Source of the DNA: Paraescarpia echinospica
Taxonomy: Eukaryota > Annelida > Polychaeta > Sabellida > Siboglinidae
DNA: 64,000 bases
Direction: 5' to 3'
Assembly: GCA_020002185.1 (NCBI GenBank)
Contig: CM034533.1
Location: forward strand, 39,940,743-40,004,742
In this document: piece by piece, positions 24,639 to 35,700 of the stretch
Position numbering within the stretch: position 1 is the first letter of the stretch
How the letters are laid out: every line of letters starts with the position of its first letter
Made by a program: the position numbers and the translations under genes
Notes under the pieces: generated by a model
Told to the model about the DNA's origin: nothing
The model's database searches: none
What the model saw: the letters and a program-made list of their open reading frames with translations, nothing else

Positions 24639-25600
24639 GTATACAGTGGTTGAGGGTTCTATCCCCGCCACACCCGCACGAACATTGTGTGGCCCCACGG
24701 AATAAACAAGACGTGTACAGTGGTTGAGGGTTCTATCCCCGCCACACCCGCACGAACACCGTGTGGCCCCACGGAATAAACAAGATGTGTACAGTGGTTG
24801 AGGGTTCTATCCCCGCCACACCCGCATGAACATCGTGTGGCCCCACGGAATAAACAAGATGTGTACAGTGGTTGAGGGTTCTATCCCCGCCACACCCGCA
24901 CGAACATCGTGTGGCCCCACGGAATAAACAAGACGTGTACAGTGGTTGAGGGTTCTATCCCCGCCACACCCGCACGAACATCGTGTGGCCCCACGGAATA
25001 AACAAGACGTGTACAGTGGTTGAGGGTTCTATCCCCGCCACACCCGCACGAACATTGTGTGGCCCCACGGAATAAACAAGACGTGTACAGTGGTTGAGGG
25101 TTCTATCCCCGCCACACCCGCACGAACATTGTGTGGCCCCACGGAATAAACAAGACGTGTACAGTGGTTGAGGGTTCTATCCCCGCCACACCCGCACGAA
25201 CACCGTGTGGCCCCACGGAATAAACAAGATGTGTACAGTGGTTGAGGGTTCTATCCCCGCCACACCCGCACGAACATCGTGTGGCCCCACGGAATAAACA
25301 AGACGTGTATAGTGGTTGAGGGTTCTATCCCCGCCACACCCGCACGAACATCGTGTGGCCCCACGGAATAAACAAGACGTGTACAGTGGTTGAGGGTTCT
25401 ATCCCCGCCACACCCGCACGAACACCGTGTGGCCCCACGGAATAAACAAGATGTGTACAGTGGTTGAGGGTTCTATCCCCGCCACACCCGCACGAACATC
25501 GTGTGGCCCCACGGAATAAACAAGATGTGTACAGTGGTTGAGGGTTCTATCCCCGCCACACCCGCACGAACATCGTGTGGCCCCACGGAATAAACAAGAC
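24639..25600. repeat. 74-bp satellite, 13 copies, tRNA T-arm-like core
   Basis: Thirteen units start at 24639 and recur every 74 bp (24713, 24787 and so on to 25527). Each contains GAGGGTTCTATCCCCGCC, which resembles a tRNA T-arm/B box (GGTTC.A.CC with a paired GGG/CCC stem). The antisense frame reads GVAGIEPSTT, a common artefact of tRNA-like sequence. Variants (ATC/ATT/ACC; GAT/GAC) are shuffled among units. SINE or tRNA origin is inference. Confidence 0.96.
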
Positions 25601-26854
25601 GTGCACAGCATAAACATTTCTCTGTGTTGTGAAACTGATTTCACCACCCATCAACCCACAACACCATGTCCTTCGTAGTACCTGCTGCCCACAACGATAA
25701 ATTCCAATGCTCCTATTTTGTATAGATACTAGTAGACTGGAACCAACTCAACGAGCCGCATATCATATATGGTTTCAGCCGCTTATCTTGCGGCCCGCAC
25801 AACCAATAGTGTCATACGCAACCACCCGGCGTAAACAATAGCCAGAAGTGGGTCCTTACAATGTATCCAGTGACAATCTGGTGTGTGAACATAATAGTTC
25901 TATTCATGAAAACACTGACTGTTACTTTAACTGACTGTTATCTTAGTGCACCGTCTCGAACATTGGCAAGGACGTTTGGTAATGATCGGGGTATGTGACA
26001 TCTGAATGCCTCCGTCGCTATATTGTTTGTTGATGACCTGCTGGTGAACGCATTTACACAGAAAATTGATATGGCACATCAGTAAAACACATGATCGCGA
26101 TTTGTTTTTGTTCGTTTAACTAAGACACTTGTGGTGTGAACTGTTAGCTTACTGCTTAGACAAGTAGCGTTCAAACAAGCAATAAATAATGGATGTATTC
26201 TTTGGACACAAAGCAGTCATTTAAAACGGTAGTCTTAATTTAGCATTACGTTTTGCTGTGTGGCACACGGTCAAATATTACAATAGATTTCACTATACTC
26301 CATAAAGACGGCACTGCGGTAATCTGTTGGAGGATATCGTGATAATTATTTCTTCTAAGCAAACACTCTTACCAACATATGTTAAGCATAGAAATGAGAG
26401 TCTGCATTTGGCTGCATTCATGTCAATACCAAGCATTATGTGTTGGGCAACACGTAGATCATGTTTGCATTAAAGCTGACAACAACGTGAGGTATCGGGA
26501 TAATACTCAGTGTTACATTGTATTCGAGGCTGGAGTACAATGAGTTATCTGAATATCCATAATATTACCATCGAAATGGGTGAAGTGGAGTGGTAAAAAA
26601 TTATGTAATGAATAACGCATTTTTTATACACAAACTCAAATATGCAGACAGGTGGACATGTCTAGCGCCGGGCTACATCCTGCAGTAGGTGGACATGGCC
26701 TGTGTGAAAGACAACAGGTAAAATGGATAGCCGTCTCATCAGAGTTATACATGAGAGACGAGGGTGTGTTGTTGGAATGATTGACAGAAAAACTAAATAA
26801 ATCAAGGGTACTATCGAGGGCAACCTCACTCCAAATTTAAAAGATAAATTGTAC
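25601..26854. other. Non-coding stretch, nothing recognised
   Basis: AT-rich DNA. No domain-bearing frame, RNA gene or repeat family is recognised. Confidence 0.5.
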
Positions 26855-27295
26855 AACTAAATAACACCAAAGGAAACGCATATTCGGGTAGTTTCAAGGG
26901 TGACATCCTCCGAAAGACTAGACAAAGAAGAACAATCCAAACAACGAAACGTTAAACTATAGACCTAATAAGCAGAGGTTCGCTAAGCAACAGCTGCAAA
27001 TGTGTTAACAGTGCCAGCTCCCTACCCGTGCAGAACTAGTAGAAAGATTTTCATGCCGACATTTGCTTTATTGACCACACGTGGACCCGGCGCACTCATT
27101 ATTAAGAAATTAACTATAATTAAATATATGATGTGATGGTCTTCATTGTTCCGATAGACAATAGATTAATCAGCACACACGTTGTGTGATTAATATATTC
27201 CGACACACTATATTACGACATTAATTAAGCTCTCATGCATGCAAAGATAAACCTATCAGCCTTCTTCAAATGTGAATGAACTGATGCACGTCACA
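26855..27295. repeat. Tandem segmental duplication, copy A (441 bp)
   Basis: Starts AACTAAATAACACC and is followed at 27296 by AACTAACTAACACC, the start of copy B, so the period is 441 bp. Its body (GAAGAACAATCCAAAC... to ...GAATGAACTGATGCAC) reappears with about 10% difference at 32326-32700, after the CR1 insertion. No coding content is seen. Confidence 0.85.
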
Positions 27296-27350
27296 AACTA
27301 ACTAACACCGAAGGAAGCGTATCTTGAGGTGGTTTCTTGGGTGACATCCT
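27296..27350. repeat. Copy B of the 441-bp duplication, left part
   Basis: Matches copy A 26855-26909 up to GGGTGACATCCT and is then interrupted by the CR1-like element. ATCCT at 27346-27350 is the left target-site duplication. Confidence 0.8.
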
Positions 27351-27398
27351 GACGGATTCACTTTTCGGTGTATGGGGTGTTTGCGGGTGGAATGTCTG

Positions 27399-28620
27399 AT
27401 GAAAGAGGTGTGTAAGTTGACGGATATAGTGAAGGAGATGGAGGTGAGACTCATGGAAATAGATGGAACAGAGAGGGATGACAGAAGTTGAGAATACTAC
27501 AACACAGAAGGAGCAGAGTTGTAACATGGAGACTGAAGAAAGGAGACTGAGAGGAGGGAAGGTGACAGGTGTGAAGGAACAAGGAAAGAACGAGGGAAAA
27601 GTGTTCGACAGAGAAAAAAAAAACGGGTCAGTGGGGATAGATCAACAGGTGGTCAGACTGTAATGAATGAGGAGAGACGCAACAGCGATACAGGTGGTGA
27701 ACCACTGAGGCAGTTGGTAAGACTGTGAAACAGAAGACTGAGAAGAAGACAGATGGAAGAAGACAGAGTGTTCAGCAAAAGACAGAAAATGTGACAGGCG
27801 TGAAGGTGACAGGGGAGAAAGTGACCGTAAAGAAGGAGATAGGAGGGGAAAGGGACGGGAGAGGAGAGGAGAGAAGTAAATGTGATGGGAGAAAAGATGA
27901 AGAGACAAAAGTAAGTGAGAGTAAATGTGCTAGAAGAGAAGATGACAGTAGGAAAGGTGACAAGAGAAAAAGCGACAGGAAAGAATGGAGCGGAAGAGAA
28001 TGTGACGGGAGAGAAGGCGGCAGGGGGAAAGACAACAACCAGACAGATGCAAACTGGAGAAAGGACTACTCTGAGGCAATGATTGAGGGGGCAATGAGAA
28101 AAGAGAGGGTGTTCATGGGTGACACTATTCTGAGAAAGACAGATAAGACACTAAGTGAGGGGAAGGACGTCGTTGTTTTTCTACTGGGGGCTAGGATAGA
28201 GCATGTGACTGAAAAGGTTGAGAAGGTATTGGGGCATGGCAAGGGAGGGTCTATACTAGTACACGTAGGGACACATAATGCAGACAAGGAGGGAACAACT
28301 GGGATAGTACAGAAGTACAGACAGTTAGTGAGGAAGCTAAAGAAGACAAGAGTTGAACAGATTCTCTCAGGAATTTTGCCAGTAATGGGAAGAAGGGGGG
28401 CAACATACAGAAACTGCAAGAGGATGGCAATCAACGCACTAGTTGAGCAGATGTGTGAAGAAGAGGGGGTGGGATTCACAGACTTTATGTGGGTACTTTG
28501 TTAGGAGGGAAGATATGTACATGAGAGATGGCCTCTATCTAAGTGGAAAGGGGGCAGCAGTATTTTCAGAGAACCTGCTGCGATCTGTTGACAGTGGGAC
28601 AGGTTGCACCTATTTAAACT
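27399..28620 (+). pseudogene. CR1 ORF1 with SGNH/GDSL-esterase-like domain, frameshifted
   Basis: The first ATG (MKEVCKLTDIVKEM) opens a short coiled-coil-like start, broken by stops. From 27725 a long frame is Lys/Arg/Glu-rich (purine-rich coding strand). It ends in an esterase-type domain: ILVHVGTHNADKEG, IVQKYRQLVRKLKK, ILSGILPVMGRRG, RMAINALVEQMCEE and VGFTDF. A single-base insertion near 28490 shifts the frame; the next frame continues FVRREDMYMRDGLYLSGKGA to a stop at about 28620. CR1 ORF1 proteins bind RNA and many carry this esterase domain. The usual HLSGKGA block is intact here apart from H to Y. Confidence 0.85.
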
Positions 28621-28724
28621 AGATTCGCAGGGGGTCTCATAGAGAAGCCTGACACTGGAGGCATAGATAAAGACAGCACAAATAAATCAGCAAACAACAG
28701 TTTGGAAAACTGTTCTGAAGCTGG

Positions 28725-29400
28725 ATATAAATGTGTTTGTTTAAATGCAAGGAGTATAGTATACAAAAGAAATGAACTAAACATTATGGTAGAAGATATT
28801 GACTCTCACATAATAGGTATAATCGAATCTTGGGATACAACCGATATATATCAGATGCCGAATTGAGACTGACAGGATATGTAATGTTTAGGAAAAATAG
28901 AATAGGAAGAAGGGGAGGTGGAGTTATTTTATATATTAAAGAATCTATCCAGGCTTATGAAATAAAATTAGAAAGAGCTGTTTGGTGTAACATAGTTACA
29001 AGAAACGGTTGGGTTAGTTTATCAAAGTCCAAACATAAGCATAGAAGAGAATGAAAAAGTACAAAATGCTATAAGGGAAGTGAGCAAATGGGACTGTATT
29101 ATTATGGGGGATTTTAACCATGGTCATATATAATGGAAATCTCTACAGAGTATGGGTAGTGAGGACCACAAGTTTTTAGTTTTAGTACAAGATAGTTTCT
29201 TTTATCAACATGTGCTAGAACCAACCAGGGGTGAGAATGTGTTAGACATAGTTGTGTCCTCACAGAATGAATTAGTTTACAATGTCAAGTTATGTGAGCC
29301 ATTGGGGAGTAGTGATCACAACCAGATACATTTTACCATCAAAGTAAAATCAGAAAGGAATAGTAAAAAGGAAATTTCCACAAAGGATGACATAAGGACA
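28725..29400 (+). pseudogene. CR1 endonuclease domain, frameshifted
   Basis: CVCLNARSIVYKRNEL, IIGI.ESW, ISDAELRLTGYVMFRKNR and GGGVILYIKESI are the classic N-terminal endonuclease blocks. After another frameshift (near 29010-29060) come a YQSPN-like block, IIMGDFNH, NVLDIVVSS and LGSSDHNQIHF, with catalytic GDFN and SDH motifs still legible. At least two frameshifts and one stop disable it. Confidence 0.85.
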
Positions 29401-29479
29401 TGAGGAAATATTTAGCAGATAGACTGGAATAACATACTGAAGAATAAGACAGCAAAAGAATGCTGGAATATCTTAAACA

Positions 29480-30130
29480 GTGAAATTGAGTGCATCGTCG
29501 ATAAATTTGTTCCCTTGAAAAAAACAAGGGAAAACGGTCCAAAAAGAAACACTTATCGAAAGAAGCCATTAAAAAAAATTAAGTACAAATAAATGATGTG
29601 GAAGTCATATAGACTTAGTGGAAATGATGAAGACTACACCATTTATAGAGAAGCACTAAACCAAGCTACAGCTGAAATTAGAAATTCAAAGAGAAGCAAT
29701 GAACAAAATGCATATGTTCGAAGCAAACAGAAAGTTCAGGTGAAGGTCGGTCTTCTAGAAGATAGTGCTGGAAATATAATATCAAAGGAATTCTTAATGG
29801 CAGAAGACCTGAATGAGAATTTTAGTTTTGTGTTTACCAGAGAAGATTCACTGCCAGTACCAGAGGCTAAGTTCAAGGGAGCAGAATCAGACTATTTAGG
29901 ACAGTTAATTGTAACCCCGGAAATGGTAGTTAAGAAAATTAGGGATATGAATGATAATTTATCACCTGCAGTGGATGGGATTCTGCCCAAACTATTATTG
30001 GAAATTGTACAACAAATTAGCATACCGCTTCAACAGTTTTCAATGTGTCATTAGAAGAAGAAGTGGTTCCTTTAGAATGAAAGGAAGCAAACATTATACC
30101 GGTATTTAAAAAAGGTTCCAGAAAAAAGTC
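29480..30130 (+). pseudogene. CR1 RT N-terminal region, first copy, truncated
   Basis: Encodes the linker IECIVDKFVPLKK, then YRLSGNDEDYTIYREALNQA, DSAGNIISKE, LPVPEAKFKGAESDYL, ILPKLLLEIVQQISIPL and a stop-interrupted KEANIIP.FKKGSRKKSEN. At about 30130 it jumps back to a second copy of the same linker (CIVDKFVPLKK at about 30145). The second copy lacks about 250 bp between KYKQM and LPVPE. Confidence 0.8.
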
Positions 30131-30205
30131 AGAGAACTAGAGTGCATCGTAGATAAATTTGTTCCCTTAAAAAAACAAGGGAAACGGACCAGAAAGAAAT
30201 ACTTA

Positions 30206-31630
30206 TTGAAAGAAGCCATTAGAAAAAATAAGTATAAACAAATGAGAGAAGACACTAGTTCACTGCCAGTACCAGAGGCTAAGTTCAAGGGGGCAGAATC
30301 AGACTATTTAAGACAGTTAATTGTAACCCCAGAAATGGTAGCTAAGAAAATTAGGGCTATGAAGGAAAATAAATCACCTGGAGTGGATGGTATTCCACCC
30401 AAACTACTAGTGGAAATTGTAGAACAAATTAGCATACCGCTTGCAACAGTTTTCAACTTGTCATTAGAAGAGGGAGTGGTTCCTTTAGAATGGAAAGAAG
30501 CAAACATTATACCGTTATTTAAAAAAGGTTCGAGAAACAAGTCAGAGAACTATAGACCAGTGAGTTTAACATCGGTGATTTGTAAATTATTAGAAAGACT
30601 AATTAAAGATCACATGGTGAATTTTCTTGTTAAACATAACTTGATAAACCCATCTCAACATGGGTTTCTAAAAGCGAGGTCATGCTTAACAAATATGTTA
30701 TGTTTTTTGGAAGATATCACTAAGTGGGTAGATGATGGATCACCAGTAGATATCTACTTAGATTTTCAAAAAGCTTTCGACAAAGTGCCACATCAGAGAT
30801 TACTGCTTAAACTAAAAGCCCATGGCATAGGAAATGGTATAATTAACTGGATAGAAAAATGGCTGATTGACAGAAGACAACGGGTAGTTGTTGATGGGGA
30901 GGCTTCAAACTGGAAATCAGTTTTGAGTGGGGTTCCACAGGGATCAGTACTGGGACCTATATTATTCTTAATATATATAAACGATTTGGACGATGATATA
31001 GCTAGCAAGGTGTTGAAATTTGCAGATGATACAAAAGTGTTTAGAAGGATTGAAAGTGATGGTGATAGACAGCATTTACAAGATGATCTTGACAGGTTGA
31101 TCAAATGGTCTGAAAAGTGGCAAATGTTGTTCAATTTTGGGAAATGTAAATGCCTCCACACAGGACATGGGAACGAATATGTAGAATATACAATGGGGGG
31201 AACTGTACTAAGTACTACTGTAAAAGAAAAAGACTTACGGCTGACAATTAGTGCTGACATGAAGGTTTCAGAGCAGTGTGGAATTGCAGCTTCAAAGGGA
31301 AATCAAATCCTTGGATTGACTAGGCGAAATATAGCATATAAAGAAAAAGATCTAATAATACCACTGTACAAAACAATAGTTAGGCCTCATTTAGAATATT
31401 GTATACAAGCGTGGAGGCCATACCGCAAGAAGGACATAGATATGCTAGAAAGAGTACAGAGGAGAGCGACTAAAATGATACCAAAACTGAGGGATCTTAG
31501 TTATGAAAAACGCCTAAAAGAATGTGGTTTAACAACACTAGAGACCAGGAGATTGAGAGGAGATCAGATAGAAGTGTTTAAAATATTGAATGGTTATGAA
31601 AATATTGATAGAAATATGTTTACAAGATGA
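30206..31630 (+). CDS. CR1-type reverse transcriptase domain, open 474-codon frame
   Basis: An uninterrupted RT domain. Template-binding fingers: SPGVDGIPPKLL and YRPVSLTSVICKLLE. Motif A: YLDFQKAFDKVPH (about residue 185). Motif B: GVPQGSVLGPILFLIYIND. Catalytic FADDTKVF (about residue 274), then WSEKWQMLFNFGKC and the thumb RPHLEYCIQAWRPY with ERVQRRATKMI. The two adjacent Asp of motif C and the motif A Asp are present, so catalysis is not ruled out by sequence. It has no endonuclease in frame, and the start Met is just the first in the frame. The last residues (NMFTR) run over the junction with the duplicated C-terminal segment. It functions, if at all, only as part of a rearranged LINE. 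Confidence 0.9.
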   Translation: MKEAIRKNKYKQMREDTSSLPVPEAKFKGAESDYLRQLIVTPEMVAKKIRAMKENKSPGVDGIPPKLLVEIVEQISIPLATVFNLSLEEGVVPLEWKEANIIPLFKKGSRNKSENYRPVSLTSVICKLLERLIKDHMVNFLVKHNLINPSQHGFLKARSCLTNMLCFLEDITKWVDDGSPVDIYLDFQKAFDKVPHQRLLLKLKAHGIGNGIINWIEKWLIDRRQRVVVDGEASNWKSVLSGVPQGSVLGPILFLIYINDLDDDIASKVLKFADDTKVFRRIESDGDRQHLQDDLDRLIKWSEKWQMLFNFGKCKCLHTGHGNEYVEYTMGGTVLSTTVKEKDLRLTISADMKVSEQCGIAASKGNQILGLTRRNIAYKEKDLIIPLYKTIVRPHLEYCIQAWRPYRKKDIDMLERVQRRATKMIPKLRDLSYEKRLKECGLTTLETRRLRGDQIEVFKILNGYENIDRNMFTR

Positions 31631-32310
31631 TCTTGACAGGTTGATAAAATGGTCTGAAAAGTGGCAAATGTTGTTCAATTTTGGGAAATGTAAATGCCTC
31701 CACATAGGACATGGGAACATATGTACAATATTCAATGGGGGATACTGTACTAAGTACTACTGTAAAACAAAAGGACTTAGGGTTAACCATTAGTGCTGAT
31801 ATGAAGGTATCAGAGCAGTGTGGAATTGCAGCTTCAAAAGAAAATCAAATCCTTGGATTAATTAGGTGAAATATAGCGTATAAGGAAAAAGAACTAATTA
31901 TACTGCTGTACAAAACAATAGCTAGGCCTCATTTAGAATATTGTATACAAGCATGGAGGCCATACTGCAAGAAGGATATAGATTTGCTTGAAAGAGTACA
32001 GAGGAGAGCGATTAAAAAGATACAAAAACTGAGGGATCTTAGTTATGAAAAAACGCCTAAAAGAATGTGGTTTAACAACACTGGAGATCAGGAGATTGAT
32101 TTTCATAAAGGACTGTAAATGAATGGAACATATTATCTGCTGATTATGTGGGTGTGAGTAATGTGAATATGTTTAAAAATTAAATCGACACATAAGGTCG
32201 GGACACATGTAGATAAAAGGGTTGGAGTCTCGATAAGCCAAAGGGCTTCCTTGTCCACCTGCCACCTACAGTTAATTCTCTGGGTGGCAATCTTGTTAAA
32301 TCTTGTTATA
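31622..32310 (+). pseudogene. Second copy of CR1 RT C-terminus and 3' UTR
   Basis: Restarts at LQDDLDRLIKWSEKWQMLFNFG (first copy at about 31076) and runs to the normal C-terminus (VNEWNILSADYVGVSNVNMFK) with several stops and frameshifts. A 3' UTR and short AATCTTGTTA repeats follow. It differs from the first pass by scattered substitutions, so it is not an exact recent duplicate. The junction at about 31622 has TTTACAAG-type microhomology. Confidence 0.85.
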
Positions 32311-32705
32311 ATCCTCTGAAAAACTACATGAAGAAGAACAATCCAAACTATGAAACATTAAATTATAGATCTATTAAGCAAAGGTTCGCAAGGCAAGAGC
32401 TGCAAATGTGTTAACAATGCCAGCTCACTACCTGTGCGGAACTTGTAGAAAGAGTTTCATGCCAACATTTCCCTTATGGGCCACATGCGGACCACCTCAT
32501 TCATTAAGAAACTAACATTAAAGATATGATGCGATGGTTTTCATTGTTCCGACAGACAAGAGATTAATCAACACACATGTTGTGTGATTAATATATTCTA
32601 ACACACTATACTACAACATTAATTAAGCTCTCAAGTATGCAAAGATAAACATATCACCCTTCTTCAAATGTGAATGAACTGCTGCACATCACAAACATAA
32701 CTGTA
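32311..32705. repeat. Copy B of the 441-bp duplication, right part
   Basis: Begins with the right target-site duplication ATCCT (32311-32315), then CTGAAAAACTAC and GAAGAACAATCC, matching copy A from about 26905 to 27295. It ends about 30 bp before the predicted 3' splice site of the mucin start exon. Confidence 0.8.
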
Positions 32706-32721
32706 ACATAATAGTATACTA

Positions 32722-32735
32722 TTATTTCCTTTCAG
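32722..32735 (+). promoter_or_regulatory. Predicted 3' splice site before the mucin start exon
   Basis: A pyrimidine-rich TTATTTCCTTTCAG ends at 32735, 18 bp before the start ATG. The ATG has A at -3 and G at -1, a fair translation context. This suggests an upstream non-coding 5' exon and promoter that I cannot place, possibly beyond the CR1 insertion. Confidence 0.6.
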
Positions 32736-35700
32736 GTATAAACACAATTCAAGATGATAAACAAACAAGCAAGACGATACATGACATGCTACGTCATCTT
32801 ACTGTTAATGATAGCAGTAGTACCAGAACAAAGAATGACTACTGAAGCTCAAACAATCACAACTACAGAAGCTCTAACAACCACAATTACTGAAGCTCCT
32901 ACTACTTCAACAAATAAAGCTCCGACAAACACAACTACTGAAGCTCTTAATACTTCAACAACTGAAGCTCTAACAACCACAATTACTGAAGCTCCTACTA
33001 CTTCAACAACTGACGCTCCAACAACCACACCTACTAAAGATCCTACTACTTCAACAAATAAAGCTCTGACAACCACAACTACTGAAGCTCTTAATACTTC
33101 AACAACTGAAGCTCTGACAACCACAATTACTGAAGCTCTTAATACTTCAACAACTGAAGCTCTAACAACCACAATTACTGAAGCTCCTACTACTTCAACA
33201 ACAGAAGCTCCAACAACCACACCTACTGAAGATCCTACTACTTCAACAAATAAAGCTCCGACAACCACAACTACTGAAGCTCCTAATACATCAACAACTG
33301 AAGCTCCAACAACCACAACTACTGAAGATCCTACTACTTCAATAAATAAAGTTCCAACAACCACAACTACTGAAGCTCCTAATACTTCAACAACTGAAGG
33401 TCCAACAACCACAACAACTGAATCTCCAACAACCACAACAACTGAAGCTCCAACAACCACAACAACTGAATCACCAACACCTACAACTACTGAAGCTCCA
33501 ACAATCACAACTACTGCAGCTCTTACTTCTTCAACAACTGAAGCTCCAACAACCACAACTACTGAAGCTTTAACAACCACTACAACTGAAGCTCCAACAA
33601 CCATAATGATTGAAGCTCCAACAACCACAACTACTGAAGCTCCAACAACCACAACAACTGAAGGGCCAACAACAAGAACAACTGATGCTCCAACAACCAC
33701 AACAACTGAAGCTCCAACAACCACAACTACTGAAGCTTTAACAACCACTACAACTGTAGCTCCAACAACTACAACAACTGAGGCTCCAACAACCACAACT
33801 ACTGAACCACTTACTACTTCAACAAGTGAAGCTCCAACAACCACAACTACTGAAGCTCCAAAAACCACAACAACTGAAGTGCCAACAACAACAACAACTG
33901 ATGCTCCGACAACCACAACAAGTGAAGCTCCAACAACCACAACAATTAAAGTTCGAACAACCACAACAACTCAATCACCAACAACTACAACTACTGAAGC
34001 TCCAACAACTACAACATCTGAAGCTCCAACAACTACAACAACTGAAGTGCCAACAACTACAACTACTGAAGCTCCGACAACCTCAACAACTGAAGCTCCA
34101 ACAACGACAACTACTGAAGCTCCAACAACCACAACTACTGAAGCTCCAACAACCACAACAACTGGAGTGCCAACAACTACAACTACTGAAGCTCTGACAA
34201 CCACAACAACTGATGCTCCAACAACGACAACTTCTGAAGCACCATCAACCACAACAACTGAAGATCCAACAACCACAACAACTGAAGTGCCAACAACTAC
34301 AACTACTGAAGCTCCGACAACTACAACAACTAAAGCTCGAACAACCACAACTACTGAAGCTCCAACAACCGCAACTACTGAAGCTCCAACAACCACAACT
34401 ACTGAAGCTCCGACAACCACAACTACTGAAGCTCCAACAACCACAACTACTGAAGCTTTAACAACCACTACAACTGAAGCTCCAACAACTACAACAACTG
34501 AGGCTCCAACAACCACAACTACTGAACCACTTACAACTTCAACAAGTGAAGCTCCAACAACCACAACTACTGAAGCTGTAACAACCACTACAACTGAAGC
34601 TCCAACAACCACAACTACTGAAGCTCCAACAACCACAACTACTGAAGCTCCAAAAACCACAACAACTGAAGTGCCAACAACAACAACAACTGATGCTCCG
34701 ACAATCACAACAACTGAAGCTCCAACAATGACAACAACTGAAGCTCCAACAACCACATCTACTGAAGCTCTAACAACCACTACAATTGAAGCTGAAACAA
34801 CCACAACAACTGAAGCTCCAACAACCACAACAATTGAAGTTCGAACAACCACAACAACTCAATCACCAACAACTACAACTACTGAAGCTCCAACAACTAC
34901 AACATCTGAAGCTCCAACAACTACAACAACTGAAGTGCCAACAACTACAACTACTGAAGCTCCGACAACCTCTACAACTGAAGCTCCAACAACGACAACT
35001 ACTGAAGCTCCAACAACCACAACTACTGAAGCTCCAACAACCACAACAACTGGAGTGCCAACAACTACAACTACTGAAGCTCTGACAACCACAACAACTG
35101 ATGCTCCAACAACGACAACATCTGAAGCACCATCAACCACAACAACTGAAGATCCAACAACCACAACAACTGAAGTGCCAACAACTACAACTACTGAAGC
35201 TCCGACAACTACAACAACTGAAGCTTTAACAACCACTACAACTGAAGCTCGAACAACCACAACTACTGAAGCTCCAACAACCGCAACTACTGAAGCTCCA
35301 ACAACCACAACTACTGAAGCTCCAACAACCACAACTACTGAAGCTCCAACAACCACTACTACTGAAGCTTTAACAACCACTACAACTGAAGCTCCAACAA
35401 CCATAATGACTGAAGCTCCAACAACCACAACTACTGAAGCTCCAACAACCACAACAACTGAAGGGCCAACAACAAGAACAACTGATGCTCCAACAACCAC
35501 AACAACTGAAGCTCCAACAACCACAACTACTGAAGCTTTAACAACCACTACAACTGTAGCTCCAACAACTACAACAACTGAGGCTCCAACAACCACAACT
35601 ACTGAACCACTTACTACTTCAACAAGTGAAGCTCCAACAACCACAACTACTGAAGCTCCAAAAACCACAACAACTGAAGTGCCAACAACAACAACTGATG

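Larger units (their letters stand above)
27351..32310 (+). mobile_element. CR1-like LINE, rearranged, with 5-bp target-site duplication
   Basis: The parts in order are ORF1 (27399-28620), endonuclease (28725-29400), RT N-terminal region (29480-30130), a second pass of that region with the whole RT domain (30135-31621), and a second pass of the RT C-terminus through the end of the protein and 3' UTR (31622-32310). ATCCT occurs on both sides (27346-27350 and 32311-32315), and the flanks rejoin to match copy A of the 441-bp duplication. The 3' end carries short AATCTTGTTA repeats, consistent with CR1-type 3' termini. Endonuclease and ORF1 are frameshifted, so it cannot move by itself now. It lies just upstream of the mucin start exon. 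Confidence 0.9.

Noticed and set aside
25399..25647. GVAGIEPSTT minus-strand frame
   Set aside because: A recurring artefact of tRNA-like antisense sequence within the 74-bp satellite.
27642..28479. Leu/Ser/Pro-rich minus-strand frames
   Set aside because: Complement of the purine-rich CR1 ORF1.
26855..32705. Flanking direct repeats as LTRs of an LTR retrotransposon
   Set aside because: The interior is a CR1 LINE with no gag, protease, integrase, primer-binding site or TG..CA ends; the left copy is a neighbouring tandem unit, and the second copy is split by the insertion.
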